From: CAYNFH01 sp964396385
GTDB taxonomy: Bacteria; Armatimonadota; Chthonomonadetes; Chthonomonadales; CAJBBX01
Reading direction: 5' to 3'
Length of the DNA: 24,304 nucleotides
Assembly (NCBI GenBank): GCA_964396385.1
Contig: CAYNFH010000090.1
Coordinates: forward strand, 1 to 24,304
Numbering within the stretch: position 1 is the first letter of the stretch; every line of letters begins with the position of its first letter. Below the pieces are notes generated by a model. That model was not told the DNA's origin. It saw only the letters and a program-made list of their open reading frames with translations, and made no database searches. The position numbers and the translations under genes were made by a program. This document shows positions 6,917 through 14,019 of the stretch, piece by piece.

Positions 6917-8244
6917 GTCTTCCCTTCTCTCGCTGCTGCTGTTTCGGTGGCCAGCCAGTCGGTGAGCTCCTGGCGGAGCTGGCGGGCGAGCGGCTGGTGC
7001 TCCGCGATGCAGTTGCGCCGCTCGGCCTCATCCCGCGCGAGGTTGAAGATCTCCGGCTTGTTCCTGTCCGTGATGACCAGCTTCAGGTCCCCGCGCATGG
7101 CAGCCACCTGGTAGTCGCCCTCGGAGCGCCACTCCCAGAAGAGGGTGCGCTCCGGCGCCCTGGCATGACCGAGCCAGACCGGCAGCATATTGATGCCGTC
7201 AACATGCCAGGACGGGTCCGCCGCTCCGCCGGCAGCCGCCAGGCAGGTAGGCAGGATATCGATGAAGTGGATGATCTCGTCCGACGTTCTACCTGCCGGT
7301 ACGTGGCCGGGCCAGCGGACCACGCCGGGCACACGCGTCCCACCTTCCCAGAGGGTGCGCTTCTGGCCCCGGAAGGGCCGGTTGCTGTCATGGTAGTTGG
7401 ACGCCCCCTCGTTGCCGACTTCGAATGTGGCGCCCTGGTCGCTGGTGAAGAAGACAAGTGTGTTCTCCGTGAGCCGGAGCTCATCCAGGCGCTTGAGCAG
7501 CCGGCCCACCTGGGCGTCCAGATCGGTAACCATCGCTGCGTAGGTAGCGTTGGCCGGCTTTGATGGGTCCTTCTCCTGAAAGCGGCCGCGGAAGGGCAGG
7601 ACCTCCTCCGGCGGAGCGGCTATGTTGAAGTGCGGGTTGGTGTAGGTCATGCAGAGCAGGAATGGCCTGTCCTTGTGGCGGCTGAGGAAGTCGAGGCCAT
7701 GCTCCGTAAAGAGGTGCTCGGAGTATCCGGTCACCGGCCGCTCCTCGCGCCCGAACCAGAGCTGCTTTGGGTACTTCTGGTGGGCCAGTCCGGCGTCCGT
7801 AAAGCCGAAGAACTCGTCGAATCCCTGGTCCATCGGGTGGACGTATGTCGTGTGGCCGGAGCGCGGCTTCCCGTGGTGCCACTTGCCGAACAGACCGGTC
7901 ACGTAGCCGAGCGGCTTCAGCGCCTCCGCGATAGTGACCTCTTCGCTCGGCAGGTCGTCGTTGTTGGCCGTGACGCCGCAGTGGATGGAGTACTTGCCGG
8001 TCATCAGCACCGCGCGGCTCGGACAGCAGGTTACGCTGCCGGCGTAACACCGCCGCAGGTTGGTCCCCTGACGGGCCAGCCGGTCCAGGTTGTGGGTTTT
8101 CCAGTCCCTCCGGCCGTTGAACTCCACGTCACCCCATCCGAGGTCGTCCGCCACGATGAGCAGAATGTTCGGCTTCTTCTGTGCGTGGGAGGCAGCCGGC
8201 AGGAACAGAATCGCCAGGAGGAGGAACCGGGCAACGGATCTCAT
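6910..8244 (-). CDS. Secreted formylglycine-dependent sulfatase
   Basis: 444 residues from ATG 8244; a GTG at 8259 is an alternative, and neither has an ideal ribosome site. Residues 1-21 form a signal peptide (hydrophobic LLLAILFLPA, then SHA-QKK). PNILLIVADDLGWGD (25-39) holds the metal aspartates D33/D34. C73-C-P-S-R77 followed by AVLMTG is the type I sulfatase signature, whose first cysteine is converted to formylglycine. GKWHHGK and TSDQGATFEVGNEG supply further active-site residues. Such enzymes cleave sulfate esters from carbohydrates in the periplasm or outside. Being first in the cluster with a lactonase and a sugar-acid dehydratase suggests desulfation of a sulfated glycan before oxidation (inference). 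The stop TAA lies inside a repeat arm. Confidence 0.93.
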   Translation of the reverse strand: MRSVARFLLLAILFLPAASHAQKKPNILLIVADDLGWGDVEFNGRRDWKTHNLDRLARQGTNLRRCYAGSVTCCPSRAVLMTGKYSIHCGVTANNDDLPSEEVTIAEALKPLGYVTGLFGKWHHGKPRSGHTTYVHPMDQGFDEFFGFTDAGLAHQKYPKQLWFGREERPVTGYSEHLFTEHGLDFLSRHKDRPFLLCMTYTNPHFNIAAPPEEVLPFRGRFQEKDPSKPANATYAAMVTDLDAQVGRLLKRLDELRLTENTLVFFTSDQGATFEVGNEGASNYHDSNRPFRGQKRTLWEGGTRVPGVVRWPGHVPAGRTSDEIIHFIDILPTCLAAAGGAADPSWHVDGINMLPVWLGHARAPERTLFWEWRSEGDYQVAAMRGDLKLVITDRNKPEIFNLARDEAERRNCIAEHQPLARQLRQELTDWLATETAAAREGKTR

Positions 8245-8342
8245 GCTCCCGTGTTCCACGCAGACAGGAGGCTTCCTGCCGAGACTGCGTTCGAGCCCGC
8301 GCTGGCGAAGCCGGTGTATACTTCGGTGGGGAGAACATCAAC

Positions 8343-8612
8343 ATGCAATCCGCAATTCACCTCCAGTCAAAGGTACTGCCTGGCAATCGCATCGAGGTAA
8401 CCGCGCCAGACCTGGAAGAAGGCCAGACTGTCGACCTCATAATTGTCCCTTCCGGTGCTTCTGTAACGCCCCCCATGCGCCAGGCATTCCTCAGATTGCC
8501 GTTGGAGGAGCGTCGCCGAATCCTAACCCAACAGGCGGACGCCATGCTTTCCCACTACGAGCAGGACACAGAATGGCGGGAGCTCCAGAATGGAGACATC
8601 GTCGAGTATTGA
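8343..8612 (+). CDS. Small antitoxin-like protein (no toxin partner seen)
   Basis: 89 residues. The start ATG has GGGGAG nine bases upstream. The N-terminal half (residues 5-38) resembles the short swapped-hairpin DNA-binding module of type II antitoxins (EVTAPDLEEGQTVDLIIVP). The C-terminal half (LPLEERRRILTQQADAM, then HYEQDTEWRELQNGDIVEY) is a helix and tail I recognise from small proteins next to MazF- or PIN-type toxins in several phyla. Here the gene overlaps the next gene by 23 bases in another frame, and that gene encodes an ankyrin protein, not a toxin. Reading it as an orphan antitoxin is inference. Confidence 0.72.
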   Translation: MQSAIHLQSKVLPGNRIEVTAPDLEEGQTVDLIIVPSGASVTPPMRQAFLRLPLEERRRILTQQADAMLSHYEQDTEWRELQNGDIVEY

Positions 8613-9330
8613 CCGGACTTTGCCCGGCAGAGTGACAGTATTCGCCACGTTTCGGCGCCGATGGCACACTGAGCTTGCTTGTTTGGCGTTATTGGCGGTG
8701 TTCCTCGGGTTCGGGGTATGGCGTGCCACACACACAGACTGGACAAATCGTGAGTTGATCCGCTGCATCAAACGATCGGATACCAAGAGGGTAGTCCAAC
8801 TCTTAGACGAGGGTGCCGATCCCAACGCGCGAGATGTACCTCCTCAACCACGATCGACCTGGCAACGATTGCTGGACAGCATACTGCGGCGTTCACACGC
8901 TTACCCGCTCCGCAGGACCGCAATCATGTTGGAGCTTTCCGTGCGGGATGACACCGGAGACTACGCGCCAGAGCACGCGGAGATAGTCAAGGCTCTGCTG
9001 GAGCACGGAGCCAACCCGAACGTACGAGATGAGGACGGCTGGACCCCGCTAATCAAGGCGTCAACGTTCATGAAGGAGAGTACGGTTGAGCTGCTTCTAA
9101 CGCACGGGGCGGACCCTACGGCACAGGATGACGACGGCGATACAGCGCTACACTATGCGGCAATGGCGGACGACGCTCGGGAGGTTCGCGCACTGCTCCG
9201 CGCCGGGGCAGATCCCCGGGTTCGCGGCTCGCATGGCGAGAGCCCCTTGTCAATCGCGCAGGGAGATGGCAATGGGGGCTATGGTCATCGGCCCGAAGTG
9301 CTGGCCATTATTCGTAGGTCGCTCCGCTGA
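8590..9330 (+). CDS. Membrane-anchored ankyrin-repeat protein
   Basis: 246 residues. A basic N-terminus (FRRRWH) precedes one membrane helix at about 28-46 (ELACLALLAVFLGFGVW), so the rest probably faces the periplasm or lies as a type II anchor. Ankyrin units follow: about 55-84 (ending LLDEGADPNARD), 128-150 (EIVKALLEHGANPNVRDEDG), 154-186 (TPLIKAS...LLLTHGADPTAQDDDG) and 187-225 (TALHYAAM...LLRAGADPRVRG). A 40-residue insert separates units 1 and 2. Ankyrin stacks bind other proteins; no enzyme domain is present. It overlaps the antitoxin-like gene, so translation is probably coupled. GC content and codon use look slightly more relaxed than in the neighbouring metabolic genes. Confidence 0.85.
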   Translation: METSSSIDRTLPGRVTVFATFRRRWHTELACLALLAVFLGFGVWRATHTDWTNRELIRCIKRSDTKRVVQLLDEGADPNARDVPPQPRSTWQRLLDSILRRSHAYPLRRTAIMLELSVRDDTGDYAPEHAEIVKALLEHGANPNVRDEDGWTPLIKASTFMKESTVELLLTHGADPTAQDDDGDTALHYAAMADDAREVRALLRAGADPRVRGSHGESPLSIAQGDGNGGYGHRPEVLAIIRRSLR

Positions 9331-9452
9331 ACCTACTGCGGGCCCGCATTCACCTCCGGGACCGCGCTCGCGAGAACCGGGACCGCACCTAGTTAGGAAG
9401 TCTCTAGCTCCCAGTGTCAGCTACGGAGTGCGTCTATAGGATACGCATCGGC

Positions 9453-10013
9453 TCAGTCGGCCGGCCTCAAGCCCGCGGATTCTAGCCACTCGCGGAGGCG
9501 GTCATGGTTACGCTCGCGCTTGAACGCGAACCATCGCTCACGCTCCTGGGGATCATCGAAAAGCGCATCTTTGAAGCTGGCAAATGGACGCCGCGCGCGG
9601 ATGGCGTATTCGAGGTGGCTGGCAAAGCGTGCGTCCTGTATGGTCTCGATGAAGTCCTCCATGTCGCGGAAGCCCTCACGCGATTCACTCGTCGGAACCT
9701 TTACATACTTGGTCCCGAAGTGCTGCTCGATATCATGCGCCTCCAGGAGGGTGTCCCGCATCCAATCCGGTACATCGGTCTCCTCGATTGCGGCCTTTAC
9801 CTTGTCCGAGTCGGCGGCCTCTTCACCAAGGTCCTCATAGATACTTTCGAGCTCCCGAAACGCTTCGTCCGTCCGCATTAGGACCTCTCCGGACTCGGTA
9901 TTCAGGAACCAAGACGTGCCATCGTGGTGGGACTCATACGCCAGTTCGAGGTCCTCCAGATCCACCGCGAGCTCGCGCAATCCATCGGTCCCTGAATCAG
10001 AGTCGGTTCTCAT
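9453..10013 (-). CDS. UPF0158 family protein
   Basis: 186 residues from ATG 10013 (AAGG seven bases upstream); the longer frame to 10043 lacks a good site. The protein is acidic and shows the UPF0158 pattern: LAVDLEDLELAYES near the start, WFLNTESGEVL, then PDWMRDTLLEAHDIEQHFG, and RPFASFKDALFDDPQERERWFAFK near the end. The family is soluble, widespread and of unknown function. It converges on the ankyrin gene with a 122-base gap in which I see no terminator or repeat, and lies 55 bases downstream of the GDPD gene, so it could be read from that operon. Confidence 0.82.
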   Translation of the reverse strand: MRTDSDSGTDGLRELAVDLEDLELAYESHHDGTSWFLNTESGEVLMRTDEAFRELESIYEDLGEEAADSDKVKAAIEETDVPDWMRDTLLEAHDIEQHFGTKYVKVPTSESREGFRDMEDFIETIQDARFASHLEYAIRARRPFASFKDALFDDPQERERWFAFKRERNHDRLREWLESAGLRPAD

Positions 10014-10068
10014 GCTTCCGCCTTCGACGTTATGCGCGAGCATCCTGCCCTCAGAATCCGATGGGGTG

Positions 10069-10806
10069 TTAGGTTCGGTCTGCGGCGGATTGGGCGTACT
10101 CCTCGGCCATGGGAGCGAGCCAGTCTGGGCGGCCGCTGGCTAGCTCGTCTATCCCCACGTTCGCCATGCGGCGGAAGAGGTCCCAGGTGGCGGCATAGTC
10201 CAGGTCGTCCGGCAGGCCGCAGCGGATGTGGAGGCCCAGCCGCTTGGCCTCCGCGATGAGGGCCGGCTCCGCGCCCCCAGGCCACACGATGAGCAGCCGC
10301 ACCCCGACTCGAGCCACCACCGCTTCCAGGTCCAGAGAGCCAGGCCGCAGGTGGAACCAGGCAGTCTCTATCTCCGGCGCCAGCTCCCGCACCCGCAGCA
10401 GCTCGCCCTCGTGGAAGGAGGAGATGGCGCACTCCTCAGCCATCCGAGATCGCTCAATGAGCCGGACGACCTCGTCCGCGATGCGCTCTTCCTTGATCTC
10501 GATGAGCAGTTTGCACCGGCCGCGGGCGATTCTCAGGACTTCCTCCAGCGTGGGCACCGGCTCCGTTCCGCCCGCATGAAGGCGCTGCACCTCCTCCAGC
10601 GTCAGGTCCGCAACGCGCCCGCTGCCGTCTGTGGTGCGGTCCACCGTCTCATCGTGCATCAGCACGATGTGGCCATCCCGGGTGTGTCGCACGTCCAGCT
10701 CCACACGGTAGGCGCCCTGGCGGATGGCGATCTCGATGGCGGCCAGCGTGTTTTCCGGCGCGTAGCACCGCGCCCCTGCGTGCGCACCGACGAGGATTTG
10801 GCTCAT
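10069..10806 (-). CDS. Glycerophosphodiester phosphodiesterase family protein
   Basis: 245 residues, the size of a compact cytoplasmic UgpQ-like enzyme. The GDPD core is recognisable: H9 in GAHAGARCYAPENT (7-20, with E18-N19-T20), VELDVRHTRDG (35-45, with E36 and D38), LMHDETVDRTTDG (49-61, with H51) and LLIEIKEE. The usual HRG is HAG here: the arginine that normally contacts phosphate is alanine. The family cleaves glycerophosphodiesters to glycerol-3-phosphate and an alcohol, but the changed motif and sugar-gene surroundings leave the substrate open. Its ATG overlaps the TGA of the upstream SDR gene by the four bases ATGA, so translation is coupled. Confidence 0.87.
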   Translation of the reverse strand: MSQILVGAHAGARCYAPENTLAAIEIAIRQGAYRVELDVRHTRDGHIVLMHDETVDRTTDGSGRVADLTLEEVQRLHAGGTEPVPTLEEVLRIARGRCKLLIEIKEERIADEVVRLIERSRMAEECAISSFHEGELLRVRELAPEIETAWFHLRPGSLDLEAVVARVGVRLLIVWPGGAEPALIAEAKRLGLHIRCGLPDDLDYAATWDLFRRMANVGIDELASGRPDWLAPMAEEYAQSAADRT

Positions 10807-11597
10807 TCGAACCGGCAGGAGGCGCCGCCGTCCACCACCAGGTTGTGGCCGCTGACGTGGGCCGATTCATCGGACGCGAGGAAGAGGGCGGCGCGGGCCA
10901 CATCCTCGGGACTGCCGGGACCGCGCAGTCTGGAGGGCGGAGGGGGAGCGCCGGCTGCCGCCACCGTCACTCCACCCAGCTTGTCCGCGTGCTCCGGCTC
11001 CAGGCGAGCCGTGTTTGCCCCGAGCTCGGTCCGGATCGCCCCGGGGCTGATGGAGTTGCAACGGATGTTCTGGTCCGCATACTCGACCGCTATCTGCCGT
11101 GTTAGCCCTATCACTCCCGCCTTGGAAGCGGCATACGCGGCCCAGCGCGGGATCCCTCGCATCCCCTGGACCGAGGCGATGTTGACGATGGAGCCTCCGC
11201 CGCGCTCGACCATATGGGGAATTGCCAGCCGGCAGGTGAGATAGACACCGGCCAGGTTCACGTTCAGCACGCGCTGCCAATGGGACTCGTCCGTCTCGGC
11301 GACAGTCCCCGGCAACGCGATGCCGGCGCTGTTCACCAGCACGTCCACGCCGCCCCATTGCTCCAGAGCGCGCCGGATGACTACGGAGACCTCATCCTCC
11401 CGGCTCACGTCCACGCCGATGAAGGCCGCCTCGCCGCCCGTTTCGCGTATCGCCGCCTCCACCTGATGGCCGCCATCTGTGTCCCGGTCCGCGACAACTA
11501 CCCGCGCACCCTCGCGCGCGAATAGCAGGGCAATCGCCCGGCCGATGCCGTTCGCCCCGCCCGTAACCACTGCCACCTTGCCATTAAGCCTAGTCAT
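10803..11597 (-). CDS. Short-chain dehydrogenase/reductase
   Basis: 264 residues from ATG 11597. It is a classical SDR: cofactor motif TGGANGIG (12-19), an acidic residue ending the second strand (VVVADRD, D37) favouring NAD over NADP, NSAG (89-92), and catalytic S142, Y155 and K159 (YAASK). The C-terminal GHNLVVDGG is typical of FabG-like and sugar-alcohol dehydrogenases. A short proline-rich insert (GAPPPPSRLRGPG) precedes the substrate-lid end. It could oxidise a sugar or polyol made by this locus (inference). It lacks a visible Shine-Dalgarno because a repeat arm occupies the leader; reinitiation after galT is possible. It ends overlapping the GDPD start. Confidence 0.92.
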   Translation of the reverse strand: MTRLNGKVAVVTGGANGIGRAIALLFAREGARVVVADRDTDGGHQVEAAIRETGGEAAFIGVDVSREDEVSVVIRRALEQWGGVDVLVNSAGIALPGTVAETDESHWQRVLNVNLAGVYLTCRLAIPHMVERGGGSIVNIASVQGMRGIPRWAAYAASKAGVIGLTRQIAVEYADQNIRCNSISPGAIRTELGANTARLEPEHADKLGGVTVAAAGAPPPPSRLRGPGSPEDVARAALFLASDESAHVSGHNLVVDGGASCRFE

Positions 11598-11716
11598 TAG
11601 CCGCAAATGCACGGAAATGAATGGGAATAAGATCCCGCTCTAATCGCCTCAGGTCGCACCCTGTATCCAGGTGCAAATCCGCATTTCCGTCCATTCGCGT
11701 TCATTCTCGGCTAATC
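11595..11716. repeat. Inverted short-period repeat between galT and SDR
   Basis: The left arm (about 11595-11632, ATTAGCCGCAAATGCACGG and on) and right arm (about 11671-11716, read on the minus strand as GGATTAGCCGAGAATGAACG and on) are inverted copies built from a roughly 9-base GNGAATGNA word. On the minus strand the first arm contains the galT stop codon TAG, and the second ends exactly at the SDR start codon, so the repeat fills the whole intergenic space. Confidence 0.85.
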
Positions 11717-12691
11717 CATCCTGGGTTCCGTCTCGCGGAGGATCTGCGCCTTCTCTTCCGCCAGCGTGTCGTTAATGAACGCGCCCGCGCCGGCCTCGGA
11801 CCCGGCAAGGTACTTGAGCTTGTCCGGCGTGCGGTAGGGCGGGTAGAACTCGATGTGGTAGTGGTAGTGCGGATACTCCTTGCCGTCCGAGGGCCGCTGG
11901 TGCGTCACCATGATGTACGGCAGCGAGCGGTTCCACATGTTGTCGTACTTGCTGATTACCACCTGGAGGATGCGCGCAAGCTCGACGCGCTCCGCATCGT
12001 CAAAGTCCGTGATGGCCGGCCGGTGCGCGCGGGGATGGATGTGCACCTCGTACGGGTATCGCGCGTAGAAGGGGACGAAGGCCACGAACCGCTCGCTGCG
12101 CGCCACCATCCGGCGGCCGTCCTCCATCTCTATGTCGCGCGACTTACAGAGCAAACACTCGCCGCGGGCGTCGAAGTGCTTCCGGCACCCCTCCAGCTCG
12201 CGCCAGAGCACCGGCGGGATGAACGGATAGGCATAGATCTGCCCGTGCGGGTGCGCCAGCGTGACTCCTATCTCTTTGCCCTTGTTCTCAAAGATGAAGA
12301 CAAACTGCACCTCCGGCCGGTCGCCCAGCTCCTGAAAGCGGTCCGCCCAGACCCACACCAGCTTCTCGATCTTCGAGAGCGGCATCTTCGCCAGCTCCGC
12401 GTTGTGGTCCGGCGTATAGACCACCACCTCGCAGACCCCCTGCGCGGGCCGAACCGGCGAGATCTCCGTGGCATGCACCGCCGGTTCCGGCGGCTCTCTC
12501 CGCAGGCTGGGGAACTTATTCTCGAAAACGACGATGTCGAAGTCGGGGGCCGGTATCTCCGTGGGAAATGCGCCCGGGTGGGTGGGACAGAGCGGGCAGT
12601 ACTCCGGCGGTGGGAAGAAGGTGCGGTCCTGCCGCTGGGTGGCCGTGATCACCCACTCCTGCAGCACGGGGTTCCAGCGCAGCTCGGACAA
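11711..12691 (-). CDS. galT: Galactose-1-phosphate uridylyltransferase
   Basis: 326 residues from a TTG start at 12691, supported by AGGAG eight bases upstream. Recognisable GalT features are MSELRWNPVLQEWVITATQR at the start, a zinc pair C32/C35 (YCPLC), FENKFP (56-61), VYTPDHN (about 91-97), the catalytic H147-P-H149 (AHPHGQIYA; H149 is the uridylylated nucleophile), and HYHIEFYPP near the end. The enzyme exchanges UMP between UDP-glucose and galactose-1-phosphate in the Leloir pathway. No galactokinase of the GHMP type is present here; the upstream ROK kinase might feed the route (inference). Its Shine-Dalgarno lies in the last codons of the preceding small gene, so the two are translationally coupled. 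Confidence 0.94.
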   Translation of the reverse strand: MSELRWNPVLQEWVITATQRQDRTFFPPPEYCPLCPTHPGAFPTEIPAPDFDIVVFENKFPSLRREPPEPAVHATEISPVRPAQGVCEVVVYTPDHNAELAKMPLSKIEKLVWVWADRFQELGDRPEVQFVFIFENKGKEIGVTLAHPHGQIYAYPFIPPVLWRELEGCRKHFDARGECLLCKSRDIEMEDGRRMVARSERFVAFVPFYARYPYEVHIHPRAHRPAITDFDDAERVELARILQVVISKYDNMWNRSLPYIMVTHQRPSDGKEYPHYHYHIEFYPPYRTPDKLKYLAGSEAGAGAFINDTLAEEKAQILRETEPRMD

Positions 12692-12693
12692 GG

Positions 12694-12879
12694 CTACCGC
12701 TCCTGGGTGTTGGTTGTTGGGTGTTGAGTGTTGGGTGAAGAGGGATTCTGGTGTTCAGGTGTGCGGGTATTCAGGTGTTCAGGGCCGGAGGAGACCTCTT
12801 CCTTCGCCAGGTCCGGGAAGGTGTAGAAGGTGAGCCACCGCCCGTCTTCCTTGGTTATCCGCTCCTTCTGCATCCTCAT
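12694..12879 (-). CDS. Small protein coupled to galT, with repeat-encoded tail
   Basis: 61 residues. The first half (MRMQKERITKEDGRWLTFY, then TFPDLAKEE) resembles small uncharacterised proteins that I recall lying near sugar genes in several phyla (ITKEDGRYLIYY-like); function unknown. The second half, rich in N, T, P, H and Q, is encoded by an 8-base-period and a 7-base-period array at 12705-12781, so it is probably unstructured and of recent origin. The stop codon TAG is two bases from the galT TTG, and its CAGGAGCGG end doubles as galT's Shine-Dalgarno. That arrangement supports it being translated: it would deliver ribosomes to galT. Confidence 0.62.
   Translation of the reverse strand: MRMQKERITKEDGRWLTFYTFPDLAKEEVSSGPEHLNTRTPEHQNPSSPNTQHPTTNTQER
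12705..12781. repeat. Adjacent 7-base and 8-base tandem arrays
   Basis: Five 7-mers, GGGTGTT, GGTTGTT, GGGTGTT, GAGTGTT, GGGTGAA, run from 12705 to 12739. After a ten-base break, four 8-mers, GGTGTTCA, GGTGTGCG, GGTATTCA, GGTGTTCA, run from 12750 to 12781. The arrays share a GGTGTT core but keep different periods. They encode the tail of the small protein ahead of galT. Confidence 0.9.
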
Positions 12880-12958
12880 ACCATCATCCCACCCTTACAA
12901 CGCCCGTGCGCCCTGATCGGTTCCACCTTCGGCCGGCGGGCGCACTGGGCGAACAGCA

Positions 12959-13022
12959 CACGACAAAGGCGCTAAGGCACAAAGAAGAATTGCCCTTCGT
13001 GTCTTCGTGCCTTTGTGGTTTC
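12959..13022. repeat. Inverted repeat after the ROK gene (CAAAGGCAC word)
   Basis: The left arm (about 12959-12989, CGACAAAGGCGCTAAGGCAC and on) and right arm (about 12993-13022, TTCGTGTCTTCGTGCCTTTG and on) are inverted copies of a 9-base word separated by only a few bases, giving a long hairpin. The right arm begins at the TGA stop of the ROK gene. Confidence 0.82.
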
Positions 13023-14019
13023 ATTCTGAGGTCTGCGCTGCTCGCCACGCCAGCTCGGCCGCCCCCATCACGCCCGCGTCCTCGCCCAGCGCCGCCTCTA
13101 CCATCTTGCAGGTGCGGACAATGGAGCTGATGGCGTGCGTACGCATGGTGCGCTCGGCCGTCTCTAGAAGCCCCGTTGCCTTGCGGATACCGCCGCCGAT
13201 GACTACGAGCTCCGGGTTGAAGACATTCACGGCGTTTCCCGCGCCGATGCCGAGGTAGTAGCCGGTCTCCCGGAAGACCTCCAGTGCGGCCTCATCTCCC
13301 TGGCGAGCGGCGTCGTCGATCATCTTGGGGGTGAGGCCGGGCCGGTACCCTGCCGTCAGCTCGTGGAGAAGGGTGGTGGGGCTTGCCTCCATGGCGCGCC
13401 GGCCCCGCTCGATGATGGCTTGCTGCCCGCAGTACGCTTCCAGGTGGCCGAAGTCCCCGCAGGTGCAGGGCGCCCCGCCCGCCACGATGACGTGGTGGCC
13501 GAATTCCACCGCGCCCCCCGTGCTGCCGGTGAGCACCCGTCCGTCCGAGATCACGCCGCTCCCAATACCCGTCCCCAGCGTGAACATCACCAGGTCCGTG
13601 CTGCCTCGACCCGCGCCGTAGCGGAACTCGCCAAGCGCCGCCACGTTGGCATCGTTGCTCGCTGCCACCGGCACGCCGAGCTGCTCTGAGAGCGGCCCGC
13701 AGAAGGGCACGTCCTGGAACTGACGGAAGATGCCGTCCACCGTCTCGCCGAAGTTGGGGGACCAAATGATGACGCCGGTGCGGGTATCGATATGGCCGGG
13801 CACGGCCATTCCTACGGCCGCCAGGCCCTTGAGGTCCAGATTGGCGGCCTTCACGGCCTCCCGGATAGTGAGCGCCGTCTGCTCGGTGACGCGTGCAGCT
13901 CCCTCTCGCGCGCCGGAGGGGCGGCGCGCCTGTCCGGCAATCTGCTCATCCTGCCCGACCACGGCCGCCCGAACGTTGGTGCCGCCAAGGTCCACCCCCA
14001 CCACAAACTGTCCGCTCAA
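13021..14019 (-). CDS. ROK-family sugar kinase (glucokinase-like)
   Basis: 332 residues. ROK motifs in order: phosphate-binding DLGGTN (10-15), SNDANVAALGE (121-131, with catalytic D123), TLGTGIGSGV (147-156), EFGHH (172-176) and a zinc motif CTCGDFGHLEAYC (185-197). The usual CxCGxxGC third ligand is His (H192) here, with an extra Cys five residues on. The enzyme should phosphorylate a hexose or N-acetylhexosamine with ATP in the cytoplasm; no N-terminal DNA-binding helix is present, so it is a kinase rather than a NagC/XylR-type repressor. The start is TTG, overlapping the upstream deacetylase stop as TTGA, which indicates translational coupling. Pairing with a PIG-L deacetylase makes an amino-sugar substrate plausible (inference). 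Confidence 0.9.
   Translation of the reverse strand: MSGQFVVGVDLGGTNVRAAVVGQDEQIAGQARRPSGAREGAARVTEQTALTIREAVKAANLDLKGLAAVGMAVPGHIDTRTGVIIWSPNFGETVDGIFRQFQDVPFCGPLSEQLGVPVAASNDANVAALGEFRYGAGRGSTDLVMFTLGTGIGSGVISDGRVLTGSTGGAVEFGHHVIVAGGAPCTCGDFGHLEAYCGQQAIIERGRRAMEASPTTLLHELTAGYRPGLTPKMIDDAARQGDEAALEVFRETGYYLGIGAGNAVNVFNPELVVIGGGIRKATGLLETAERTMRTHAISSIVRTCKMVEAALGEDAGVMGAAELAWRAAQTSE

Noticed and set aside
8590..9330. Ankyrin protein considered as the toxin of a classical toxin-antitoxin pair
   Set aside because: No RNase, PIN, MazF or kinase motif is present; only a membrane helix and ankyrin units, so it is reported as an open question rather than a toxin.
9331..9452. Convergent gap after the ankyrin gene searched for a terminator or small RNA
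   Set aside because: I found only short, imperfect GC stems and no T-tract, so nothing is called.
11621..12727. 368-codon plus-strand frame opposite galT
   Set aside because: GalT motifs are clear on the minus strand; the plus-strand translation is R/V/H/L-rich antisense shadow.
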